Source of the DNA: UPXZ01 sp964634605
GTDB taxonomy: Bacteria > Bacteroidota > Bacteroidia > Bacteroidales > Paludibacteraceae
Direction: 5' to 3'
NCBI GenBank assembly: GCA_964634605.1
Contig: CAZWLJ010000030.1
Span: forward strand, 1-41,148
Length of the DNA stretch: 41,148 bases
This document shows, in pieces, positions 8,163-15,950 of this stretch (its first letter is position 1; the number at the start of each line of letters is the position of its first letter). The notes below the pieces were generated by a model, which worked only from the letters and a program-made list of their open reading frames with translations, had not been told where the DNA came from and searched no databases. The translations under genes were made by a program, and so were the position numbers.

Positions 8163-10304
8163 TTATTTTATTTTTTTCAGTCCCTTCATATCTGTTTTGG
8201 CTGCTTTCTTCACGCTGATAGCCACACCTCCTCCGGCTGCAAGTTGCTGCTTCAGCACCGAAGTGTTCTGAACCAATACTTTGCGGATTTCGTAAGCCAT
8301 CGGATTTTCTTTCCAGTGAGCATTGGGCGCATCTCCATATACTGTTGCCACATACCATGTTTTTGGTTCCAGAAAACTGAAACCGATAGCCGCTGTGCGG
8401 GCATTCTCGTCGGTAATGGCGCCGATAAACCAGTCGCCTGTACCTTTTGCCTTGCGGGCAATGGTAACATAGTCGCCGGGTTCAGCTTCCAGATACCTGG
8501 TATCATCCCAGTCAACAGCTACATCTTTGATAAACTGAAAAGCATCCATTCTCTTTTCATAATTTTCCACCAGATCGGCAGCCATTTGCAACGGACTGTA
8601 CATGGTGACATAGAGCGCCAGCTGTTTGGCGAGAGTAGTATGCACCTGATATGTATTTCCTGCTTTGTAATGATCCATTTTTATTTCGAAAACTCCGGGT
8701 GTGTAATCCATCGGGCCTCCCATCAGACGGGTAAACGGAAGGATGGTTTCATGTTCGGGCGGATTGCCCACGCTCCAGGCGTTGAATTCATTGCCTCGTG
8801 CTGCTTCACAAGCCATCAGATTGGGATAAGTGCGGTGCTGGCCGGTTGGGCGGACAGGCTCATGCTGATCAATCATTATCCGGTTAGCAGCCATTTTTTC
8901 TATCACACGCTGATAGTGATTTACCATCCACTGACCGTCATGTCTTTCTCCACGCGGAATAATCCAGCCCACATAACCGGTCTTTACGGCATCGTAGCCA
9001 TTTTGTTTCATAAATTCAATGGCTTTATCAATACGTCTTTCATAGTTGGTGGCAGAGGCGGATGTTTCGTGGTGCATTATCAGTTTTACACCTTTTGAAG
9101 CGGCATAGCTCTGTAATCCCTTTACATCGAAATCGGGATAAGGTGTTACGAAATCAAAAACCTCTTCCTTCCAGTTGCCCGACCAGTCTTCCCATCCGAT
9201 ATTCCAGCCTTCAACCAATACTCCGGTTATTCCGTTTGCAGCCGCGAAATCAATGTATCGTTTCACATTTTCGGTGGTTGCTCCATGACGTCCATTCGGT
9301 TTCAGTGCATTCCAATCGGTATTTTTCAGTTTGAGATTAGGTGTATCAGAAAAATTCCAGGACCAGTGGTCAGGTACATGCATCCCCCACCAGATACCTA
9401 CGAATTTCTGTGGTTTAATGAAATCGGTATTTTCAATTTTGCAGGGTTCGTTCAGGTTGAGTATTGTTTTTGAAGCCAGGATATCAGCAGCTTTATCGCT
9501 CACAATCACGGTTCTCCAGGGGGAGTTGTGAGGTGTCTGCATATATACTTTCGTACCGTAAGCATCAGGAACCAGCGATGCCGTTAACACAAAGTTTTTC
9601 TGATCGACCATCAGATTCATGGCAGAATAATCGAGCAGAGCTGCTTCAAAAATATTTATATAAAGGCTATCGGCTGTTTTCATCATCAGCGGCGACTGAA
9701 CAGCATTCTTTGCAAAATATCCGTGTGTACCGATGCCCGTTCCATCTACGACTTCTGCATTGATTTCAGAAAGTTTGGTGGTTGTGTAAAAATATTCATT
9801 GGTGTCGTAATCGCCCGGTATCCAGAAAGCCTTGTGGTCGCCCGTGAGAGCGAATTCGGTACACTCATCCAGAACCTGGAAATAACTCAGTTCGGGTTGC
9901 CGGTCAAACTCATAACGAAATCCCAGTCCATCATTAAACAGACGGAAACGGATTTTCATGTATCTTTTTTGTATGGTCTGTTCCAGCGTTACAAGCATTT
10001 CGTTGTAATGATTGCTGATCTGACTGACTTCTCCCCATACAGGTTTCCAGGTTTCGTTGAACGAACTTAATTTATTATCCATTAAAGTAAATCCGGAAGC
10101 CAGCCAGGTTGTATTTTTTAATTTCAAACCCAGCTTGGAGGGCTTAATCACCTCTTTACCTTTATAAGAAAGCTGGTAAAGTGGTTCTCCTGCTGACGAC
10201 AACGAAAAATTCAACGTGAAATTTCCGTTGGGAGACATAAGTTGCTGTGCGAAACCACTCAGGGTGGCTGCAAATAACGCAAAAACAAGAATCAATTTTT
10301 TCAT
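8163..10304 (-). CDS. GH97 alpha-glucosidase-like enzyme (SusB type)
   Basis: This 713-residue protein has a signal peptide (1-19, ending FAQ). It then has the GH97 arrangement: an N-terminal beta-sandwich (about 20-275), a TIM barrel (about 285-600) and a short C-terminal beta domain. Diagnostic motifs are WWGMHVPDHW, GWNIGWEDWSGN, GYVGWIIPRGERHDGQW, HEPVRPTG and GGPMDYTPGVFE. E482 (in HEPVRPTG) and E540 (in YTPGVFE) align with the catalytic-base glutamates of Bacteroides SusB. The retaining alpha-galactosidase subgroup has an Asp nucleophile in a VKVD motif at the barrel instead. An inverting alpha-glucosidase acting on starch or related alpha-glucans is therefore the best guess. There are no SusC/SusD genes nearby, so it is not in a classic utilisation locus here. 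Expected location is the periplasm. Confidence 0.9.
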   Translation of the reverse strand: MKKLILVFALFAATLSGFAQQLMSPNGNFTLNFSLSSAGEPLYQLSYKGKEVIKPSKLGLKLKNTTWLASGFTLMDNKLSSFNETWKPVWGEVSQISNHYNEMLVTLEQTIQKRYMKIRFRLFNDGLGFRYEFDRQPELSYFQVLDECTEFALTGDHKAFWIPGDYDTNEYFYTTTKLSEINAEVVDGTGIGTHGYFAKNAVQSPLMMKTADSLYINIFEAALLDYSAMNLMVDQKNFVLTASLVPDAYGTKVYMQTPHNSPWRTVIVSDKAADILASKTILNLNEPCKIENTDFIKPQKFVGIWWGMHVPDHWSWNFSDTPNLKLKNTDWNALKPNGRHGATTENVKRYIDFAAANGITGVLVEGWNIGWEDWSGNWKEEVFDFVTPYPDFDVKGLQSYAASKGVKLIMHHETSASATNYERRIDKAIEFMKQNGYDAVKTGYVGWIIPRGERHDGQWMVNHYQRVIEKMAANRIMIDQHEPVRPTGQHRTYPNLMACEAARGNEFNAWSVGNPPEHETILPFTRLMGGPMDYTPGVFEIKMDHYKAGNTYQVHTTLAKQLALYVTMYSPLQMAADLVENYEKRMDAFQFIKDVAVDWDDTRYLEAEPGDYVTIARKAKGTGDWFIGAITDENARTAAIGFSFLEPKTWYVATVYGDAPNAHWKENPMAYEIRKVLVQNTSVLKQQLAAGGGVAISVKKAAKTDMKGLKKIK

Positions 10305-10369
10305 TTTCTGTATTTTTTAATTAGGTCTTAATCCATTAATCACCTGCCAAAAATAGAATTGCCGGAGAA

Positions 10370-10377
10370 CAAAGTTA
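10370..10377 (-). promoter_or_regulatory. -7 box upstream of the GH97 gene
   Basis: The minus strand reads TAACTTTG, matching TAnnTTTG, 66 bases upstream of the GH97 start codon. No TTTG-like -33 box is visible at the usual distance, so the call rests on one element. Confidence 0.4.
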
Positions 10378-10591
10378 CGGTTTTTTTTTGTTTTATAGCA
10401 GTTAAACCGCTGCCAGGCTATAAAATTGCGCGGGAGCGGGCAGATAAAGCGACAATACGAAACGGAGAAATATAACACTGTTTTAACAGCATTTTAATAC
10501 CGTTGAAATATACTTATGGTAGGTTTAAACGGGAATACAGGTAATTACTACACCTGGAAATCATTTGCAAAACAACTTAAAAGTACAAGTT

Positions 10592-10756
10592 ATGAGCACA
10601 AACTGAACTATCATCTCCATCGTTTTTTTATTGGGAATTACATTGATTATTTTCCTGGTTCTGAAGGATCAGAAGGAAAAAAGAGATTGGATGAAATCAA
10701 TCAATGATGAAACCGGTATTAAAGCCGAACTGGATCGCGAAGAAGAGACTGAATAA
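10592..10756 (+). pseudogene. Small membrane-protein ORF with in-frame TGA at codon 5
   Basis: The frame starts ATG AGC ACA AAC TGA (10592-10606). It then reads on without interruption for 49 codons to TAA at 10754-10756. After the TGA the product has a strong transmembrane segment (ISIVFLLGITLIIFLVL) followed by a highly charged tail (KDQKEKRDW, then KAELDREEETE). That is a common layout for small single-pass proteins of Bacteroidota, which suggests MSTN plus the rest was once one protein. It could be a nonsense mutation, a sequencing error, or a shorter protein starting at TTG 10631, though that start would cut the membrane segment. I do not recognise the family. Confidence 0.45.
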
Positions 10757-10876
10757 CTGATAATCCTTCTCTGAATCGGTGTGCAAGTTAGTTAACTGAC
10801 CGATATTAATCGGGCAATAACTTCATTCGGATTCGTGCAATCGCATCAGTCAGAATTCTTGTCACTCACAATTTTA

Positions 10877-12040
10877 TCATCTGAAAAGTTTTATCCTTTC
10901 ATTTTTTCCGTTGTTATAAACCTCCAGAATATACAGTGAGTTTGGCAGATTTGCCACGGAAAGGATCTCTTTCGTTCCGGATATATCCCGCGAAAGGATT
11001 TGCTTACCGGATAGGTCGTAGAGTTTAATCCCCTGATTTCGATACGTGGGTTGCTGAAATTCGACATAGATTGTTCCGTCGGCTTCCGAATTGTTGTAAA
11101 TTTTCAGACCGGAAGGAGCGGCTGTTGTATTCACACCCGAATGCAGGGATAATATTTCCAGTACTTCGGATATAATCCGGCTTTCATTGTCCGGGTTAAG
11201 CTTGATCGAGACTTTGTATTTTCCTGTCCTGACGGGCAAAAACTCCTTCGCCGTACCGCCTTCAGACGGAGCTATGACAACATCATTCAGATACCACTGG
11301 CAGGCATCTGTCTGTACGGAAGTAGTTATTTTACCATCGGTATAGGATAATTTTGGCTTCGGCATAGTGATCATTTCCTTTACTTTCTGAGCTATGACAG
11401 CTGCTCCTGCCACCGTGGGGTGAATTCCGTCTGCATTAAAATATGTGCGGTTCGTCCAGTCACCGTTGAATGCCGCGTAAATGTCTATCAGTCCCGTGCC
11501 GGTTTCAAGAGCAACCTGCCTGATTTTCACATTCACCGTGTCTTTAATGTAGTTCTGATAAATAGTCCAGCCCGTGTTTTGTCCCGGAGGTAAAAGGCCC
11601 ATCCAGACTTCGGGTTTGGGAGTTAAATTACGAAAAGACTGGATCATTGCTTTGTAATCGGCAACAAACTGCGAACCATAGGGTGTCCAGTTGGTTGTTT
11701 TAGCATCGTTGGTACCAAGTTCAATCATCACATAGTTGGGTTTGCTTGCCAGCGCGTTGGTATATGCCGCTTCGTTCCAGTAAGGTCTGTCGCCCTTTTT
11801 CAGCATGGTTCGCGCACTAACACCATAGTTGCCGACCGTCCAGCCGGTTGTTCCGAGCAATGTTTGCAGTTGCGACGGATAACTTTGCGTATCCGGATTC
11901 GACAATGTATATCCGTAGGTGATGCTGTTGCCGACACAGGCAAGTTTAAGTTTGGTAGTCTGAGCGGCTGAAAGCAGGAATGATGAAAAAAATACGATGA
12001 AAAGTCCGGTTCTGAAAATTCTATGGCGTGATAATTTCAT
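10877..12040 (-). CDS. Secreted SGNH/GDSL esterase with T9SS sorting domain
   Basis: This 387-residue protein has a signal peptide (about 1-27, ending SAAQ) and an SGNH hydrolase domain (about 30-230). Block I is GNSITYG with nucleophile S39, block III is LGTNDAK, and block V is DGIHP with D204 and H207. An Ig-like insert (about 230-300) follows. The final 75 residues are a type A T9SS sorting domain (LYDLSGKQIL, then ILEVYNNGKNERIKLFR). It should remove acyl (probably acetyl) groups from a glycan outside the cell. Its catalytic domain closely resembles the first domain of the sialate O-acetylesterase at 38474-40558, sharing ACVGNSITYGYTL and the next lines, so the two are paralogues. It stands alone, with 200 bp upstream and no clear promoter or terminator. 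Confidence 0.87.
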   Translation of the reverse strand: MKLSRHRIFRTGLFIVFFSSFLLSAAQTTKLKLACVGNSITYGYTLSNPDTQSYPSQLQTLLGTTGWTVGNYGVSARTMLKKGDRPYWNEAAYTNALASKPNYVMIELGTNDAKTTNWTPYGSQFVADYKAMIQSFRNLTPKPEVWMGLLPPGQNTGWTIYQNYIKDTVNVKIRQVALETGTGLIDIYAAFNGDWTNRTYFNADGIHPTVAGAAVIAQKVKEMITMPKPKLSYTDGKITTSVQTDACQWYLNDVVIAPSEGGTAKEFLPVRTGKYKVSIKLNPDNESRIISEVLEILSLHSGVNTTAAPSGLKIYNNSEADGTIYVEFQQPTYRNQGIKLYDLSGKQILSRDISGTKEILSVANLPNSLYILEVYNNGKNERIKLFR

Positions 12041-12240
12041 GTTTGTATGTTGGATTTAATGGCTTACGGATGTTGATGAAGTGTTCCCTTCTCAGGGTCC
12101 CGCATTTCAACAAGTTTTTCAGAAACACGGATAATTCCCCGGTTCGCTGACCTGTTTGCTATACTGATACTATGAAGAAGCAGAATGAGTTGCTGATATA
12201 ATATTACTCCTGAGCAGCCTGACTATAGTCAAGCTTACTT

Positions 12241-12621
12241 TTAAAACGGCAGGTCAGTTCCGCTGTCAGCTGTTTCCGTTGCACCGAAGTTCGGATAGCC
12301 GGATGAAGCCTGCGGAGGAAAACCGGCATTTTGCATACCGTTTGGTGAAATGCCTTCATTTTCTTTTTTCACGTTCCAGGCGCGCACGGTGGTGTACCAT
12401 CGCCCGTTGTATTCGCGGCTTTCGATATCAAAGCTAATGGTAACCTGCTCGTTGATGGCTACGGGGAATTTGTCTATCTTGTCGTTGAAAAGGTTGAAAC
12501 ATACTTTTTTGGGATACTGATCGCCTGTTTCCAATACATAGTCCTGTGAACGCCACTGGCCGTTTTTCCCTTGTCCGCTCTGAAGCGGCAGCACTGCAAT
12601 GATTTTTCCTGAAATTTCCAT
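12241..12621 (-). CDS. DUF3127 protein with SSB-like acidic C-terminal tip
   Basis: This 126-residue protein has a predicted OB-like DUF3127 domain (about 1-90: MEISGKIIAVLPLQ, then KVCFNLFNDKIDKF and GRWYTTVRAWNV). A Gly/Pro/Asn-rich linker follows, and the protein ends DSGTDLPF. The layout of an OB-like core, flexible tail and acidic xDLPF end is that of single-stranded DNA-binding proteins, whose tip docks partner proteins. DUF3127 proteins are often annotated as SSB-like, but ssDNA binding is an inference here. A good promoter candidate sits 27-57 bases upstream. The nuo terminator lies immediately beyond, so this gene is its own transcription unit. Confidence 0.8.
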   Translation of the reverse strand: MEISGKIIAVLPLQSGQGKNGQWRSQDYVLETGDQYPKKVCFNLFNDKIDKFPVAINEQVTISFDIESREYNGRWYTTVRAWNVKKENEGISPNGMQNAGFPPQASSGYPNFGATETADSGTDLPF

Positions 12622-12647
12622 GTTCTGTTTTTATTTATTTAAGAGTG

Positions 12648-12678
12648 CAAAGATAAGAAAGTAAATTGTTGTTTGAAA
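12648..12678 (-). promoter_or_regulatory. Promoter of the DUF3127 gene
   Basis: TATCTTTG (12655-12648) is a full -7 match. TTTC (12678-12675) lies at the -33 position with a 19 bp spacer. The arrangement is nearly the same as the GH2 promoter at 6321-6350. Confidence 0.55.
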
Positions 12679-12689
12679 ACGGCTGTTGA

Positions 12690-12726
12690 TAAAAAAAATC
12701 CCCTGTATCTGTTCGATACAAGGGAC
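12690..12726 (-). terminator. Rho-independent terminator of the nuo operon
   Basis: Read on the minus strand 25 bases after nuoN: TCCCTTGTATC, loop GAACA, GATACAGGGGA (eleven pairs including one wobble), then a run of eight T. It separates nuo from the DUF3127 gene. Confidence 0.85.
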
Positions 12727-12750
12727 CTGTAATCCTTTGTTTTTCGGGTG

Positions 12751-14175
12751 TTACATTCCGAAGCTGTACAATCCTATTCTTTCCATGAAGAAACTGAGAA
12801 TTCCTGCAATCAGAATGCCGGCAGTACAGATAAACAAGCTTGTCCGGTTGAAAAAGTCAGATTTCAACGCCGGAACCGGATTTTCACTGCTGTCGATAAA
12901 CATAGCTTTTACAACGAGTAAATAATAGTAAAGTGAAATAATGGTATTCACAACGGCTATCAGCACAAGTACATAGAAACCTTTCTCCAGGGCGGCTGCA
13001 AAAACAAAAAACTTGCTGAAAAATCCGGCAAAAGGGGGAATTCCACCCAATGAAAACATGGCAAGCATCATCACAAAACTCAACTGTGGATTGGTGCTGT
13101 AGAGTCCTTTATAATCGCTTATATTCAGCTTACCCGAACGGTTCTCGATAGTGGTTACTACGCCGAATGCAGCCAGATTGGAAAATACATAGACGAAAAT
13201 GTAATACACCAGTGTGGTCATACCGAAAGTGGTTCCGCTGATAATTGCCAGCGCAATGTAACCCGCCTGCGATATGGATGAAAAAGCCAGGAATCGCTTG
13301 ATATTCTGCTGGCGAATGGCAAAAAGGTTAGCCAGCGTGATACTGACAATGATGATTCCATAAAGAATTCCCTGCCACTGAACTATCAGGTTACCGAAAA
13401 CCTTATACAGAAGTATCATCAGCACAAATACGGCTGAGCCTTTGGATACCACCGATAAATAGGAAGTCACGCTGGTTGGAGCTCCTTCGTACACGTCGGC
13501 TGTCCACAGGTGGAACGGTACCAGCGAAATTTTGAAGAACAATCCTGCAATAAAAAATACAAAAGCCATGATTTGCAGGGCATTCGCACTGATAAGCGTT
13601 GGCATGTCGGTAAAATAAAGCGTTCCCGTACTCCCGTAAAGGTAGGAAATGCCAAACAGCATGATTCCGGAAGAGAAAGCCGCTATCAGGATGTATTTGG
13701 CTCCCGCTTCAGCCGACTTTTTACTGTATTTCTCGAGTGCGGTAAGCGTGGCCAGTGGAATGGAGGCCATCTCCAGCCCAATGTAGAACATCAGGAAGTG
13801 ACCGCTCGAAATCATAAAATACATGCCCAGAAGCGTAATCAGAGTCAGGAAATAGTATTCGCCGCGTTTGTTACTTTGCTTATCACCATCAAACACTTCT
13901 TTTGCCTGCAGAAATACAATCAGCGTAGCCAGGTTGAGTATGCTTTTTACGATTGTCATGATCGGTGAATACTGATACATGCCTCCGAAAGCATTCCCTG
14001 CCTCATAAGGAAAGATTGCAGCGACAGTATGCAATGCAAAAACGATGATAGCAACCGGTTGAAAATACTTCATTCCCTTTTTGCCGGCTATTAAATCGTA
14101 AAGCAGCAGAAAAATAATTACAGCCAGAAGCGATACTTCGCTGCGCATGAATAGAAAATTACTGATATAGTCCAT
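12751..14175 (-). CDS. nuoN: NADH-quinone oxidoreductase subunit N
   Basis: This is a 474-residue antiporter-like subunit of complex I with about 14 transmembrane segments, one of the three proton-pumping modules. The helix motif FYIGLEMASIPL carries the conserved membrane Glu, and LVPFHLWTADVYEGAPTSVT is characteristic of the family. I start at the ATG at 14173-14175 (MDYISNFL). An in-frame TTG eight codons earlier falls inside the CCCC-rich repeat and is less likely. It is the last gene of the operon and is followed by a strong terminator. Confidence 0.95.
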   Translation of the reverse strand: MDYISNFLFMRSEVSLLAVIIFLLLYDLIAGKKGMKYFQPVAIIVFALHTVAAIFPYEAGNAFGGMYQYSPIMTIVKSILNLATLIVFLQAKEVFDGDKQSNKRGEYYFLTLITLLGMYFMISSGHFLMFYIGLEMASIPLATLTALEKYSKKSAEAGAKYILIAAFSSGIMLFGISYLYGSTGTLYFTDMPTLISANALQIMAFVFFIAGLFFKISLVPFHLWTADVYEGAPTSVTSYLSVVSKGSAVFVLMILLYKVFGNLIVQWQGILYGIIIVSITLANLFAIRQQNIKRFLAFSSISQAGYIALAIISGTTFGMTTLVYYIFVYVFSNLAAFGVVTTIENRSGKLNISDYKGLYSTNPQLSFVMMLAMFSLGGIPPFAGFFSKFFVFAAALEKGFYVLVLIAVVNTIISLYYYLLVVKAMFIDSSENPVPALKSDFFNRTSLFICTAGILIAGILSFFMERIGLYSFGM

Positions 14176-14190
14176 AAACGATTGATTGAC

Positions 14191-14328
14191 CTGCCCCAAA
14201 TCCCTTTAGAGGGGATTGCAGAGCGTATCATATTGTTTTTAATATTTTATTATTTTGTATTTAATCTGTCTGAATAGCTATAAATTTCACAATTCCAATA
14301 TTACCCTTTCAGGGTGTTAGCGAACAAG
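14191..14328. repeat. Inverted-repeat-bounded spacer element, nuoM-nuoN
   Basis: The left end (14191-14220) reads CTGCCCCAAATCCC, TTTAGA, GGGGATT. The right end (about 14301-14322) is a weaker inverted copy (TTACCCTTTCAGGGTGTTAG) that overlaps the nuoM stop codon. The roughly 80 bp core is AT-rich. It belongs with the segments at 15815, 20971 and 22751 as a fourth, more decayed example. Confidence 0.5.
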
Positions 14329-15798
14329 CTGACTTACCACATTTCCCAGGCTTTCATTCAGCATGTTAGATAAATTCAGCGGGAACGAACCGATGTAAAC
14401 AATGCCGGCTATCAGCGTAATTACTGCCAGTTTCTCAAACCATGCAGCATCTGTAATCTCTTCGTGATGAGGATCCTGCATCGGTCCGTAAAGGAATTTT
14501 CCCACCATGCGGAGAATGTACACTGCCGTTGTAACAATCGACGAAATGGCGATGATGGTAAAGATGCGTCTGAATAAATCGGGATTTTCAAATGAACCGA
14601 TAAAAATGGTCATTTCGGCTGCAAATCCGCTCAATCCCGGAAGTCCGAGCGAAGCAAGCCCTGCAATAACAAATGATACTCCCAGGAATGGAATCACTTT
14701 CATCAGGCCACCCATTTCGGTTATCATACGTGTATGTGTGCGTCCGTAAATCATTCCGATTAAGGCAAAGAAAAGGGCTGTCATCAGTCCGTGCGAAAGC
14801 ATCTGAAGCACAGCACCCGTCATGGCAGTCTGAGTCATCATCAGGATGGCAAAAAGCACCAGGTTACAGTGACTTACAGAAGAATAGGCATTGATGTATT
14901 TCAGGTCGCGCTGATGTATGGCTGCAAGCGCCCCGTAGAACACCCCGATTCCGGTAAGTACGATAAATACCGGTGAGAGAACATGGGCAGCTTCGGGCAT
15001 CAGGTAAATTGATACCCGGAAACATCCGTAACCTCCCAGTTTCATCAACACTCCGGCATGGAGCATGGATACGGCGGTAGGAGCCGAAGCATGACCGTCG
15101 GGCGACCAGGTATGAAAAGGAAACAAAGCACCTAATACTCCAAAACCAAAGAATGTAAGGGTGAAAAGCAGATACTGCTGTTCGACAGGTATATGCACCT
15201 TCACAATGTCTAAAATATTCATGCTGGTAGCGCCTGCACTGAAATATATACCCAGAATACCAACGAGCAGGAATGCCGATGCACCCATCAGCATCAGGGT
15301 AAGTTTCATGGCGGAATATTCTTTCTTTCCGCTTCCCCAGATACCAATTAGTAAATACATCGGGATAAGCGCCACCTCGTAAAACATAAACATGGTGAAC
15401 AAATCCGTAGTGATGAAAAATCCGAATACTCCGGTGGAAAGCAGGCAGAACCAAAGGAAAAATTCTTTGGTGAGCGGTGCTATCTGCCAGGAAGTAAATG
15501 TTCCGGTGAGCACAATAACGGCCGAGAGGCAGAGCATTGCAACCGATACTCCGTCCACTCCGAGCGAAAAACCGATATTGAGTGGCTTATACCACATCAT
15601 GGTGGAAGTAAAAAGCATAGGTTCGGTTGCTCCGGCGTTGCGGGCTGACAGATAGGCTATTACCAGATATGCCGATGCAGCTACCAAAGCAATACTGCCT
15701 GTAACCATGATACTCAGTACCTGTTTGCGTGTCCTTGCCAGAAATAAGGTAAGTAACATCAGTACAGGTATCAATACAAATATTAGTAAGAAGTTCAT
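14317..15798 (-). CDS. nuoM: NADH-quinone oxidoreductase subunit M
   Basis: This is a 493-residue antiporter-like proton-pumping subunit with about 14 transmembrane helices. Diagnostic stretches are MFYEVALIPMYLLIGIWG with the essential helix-5 Glu, GALFPFHTWSPDGHASAPT, and HRDLKYINAYSSVSH. Length and motifs are ordinary for the family. The stop codon lies in a degenerate CCCC-rich repeat, and the upstream spacer to nuoL is filled by another repeat-bounded element. Confidence 0.96.
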   Translation of the reverse strand: MNFLLIFVLIPVLMLLTLFLARTRKQVLSIMVTGSIALVAASAYLVIAYLSARNAGATEPMLFTSTMMWYKPLNIGFSLGVDGVSVAMLCLSAVIVLTGTFTSWQIAPLTKEFFLWFCLLSTGVFGFFITTDLFTMFMFYEVALIPMYLLIGIWGSGKKEYSAMKLTLMLMGASAFLLVGILGIYFSAGATSMNILDIVKVHIPVEQQYLLFTLTFFGFGVLGALFPFHTWSPDGHASAPTAVSMLHAGVLMKLGGYGCFRVSIYLMPEAAHVLSPVFIVLTGIGVFYGALAAIHQRDLKYINAYSSVSHCNLVLFAILMMTQTAMTGAVLQMLSHGLMTALFFALIGMIYGRTHTRMITEMGGLMKVIPFLGVSFVIAGLASLGLPGLSGFAAEMTIFIGSFENPDLFRRIFTIIAISSIVTTAVYILRMVGKFLYGPMQDPHHEEITDAAWFEKLAVITLIAGIVYIGSFPLNLSNMLNESLGNVVSQLVR

Positions 15799-15814
15799 AA
15801 AATATATAAATTAA

Positions 15815-15950
15815 CTGCCAAGCCCCTGAATCCTCTGAAAGGAGGAATTATCGCGGGGATGTTATTGTTTTAATTGAATGCAACTTTATTTTTAAAAAAA
15901 CACAGATTACCCGTATGCAATCCCCTTCGGGTGTTTAGGGGGCAACTGCA
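15815..15950. repeat. Inverted-repeat-bounded spacer element, nuoL-nuoM
   Basis: The left copy (15815-15850) reads GCCCCTGAATCCTC, TGAAA, GGAGGAATT. The right copy (15916-15950) reads TGCAATCCCCTTCGGGTG followed by TTTAGGGGGCA, in inverted orientation. The core is AT-rich. The right copy supplies the last codons and TAA stop of nuoL (GCC CCC TAA). Confidence 0.65.

Noticed and set aside
8244..9098. 284-codon plus-strand open frame
   Set aside because: It lies fully inside the GH97 gene on the opposite strand. The minus-strand protein has clear catalytic motifs; this frame gives Cys/His/Phe-rich text with no family resemblance.
10516..10707. 63-codon plus-strand frame overlapping the small membrane ORF
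   Set aside because: The shifted frame at 10592-10756 has a proper membrane segment and charged tail. This frame reads the same DNA without any such pattern.
14176..14199. Upstream TTG start for nuoN
   Set aside because: It adds eight residues encoded by the CCCC-rich repeat, while the ATG at 14175 gives the normal NuoN N-terminus.
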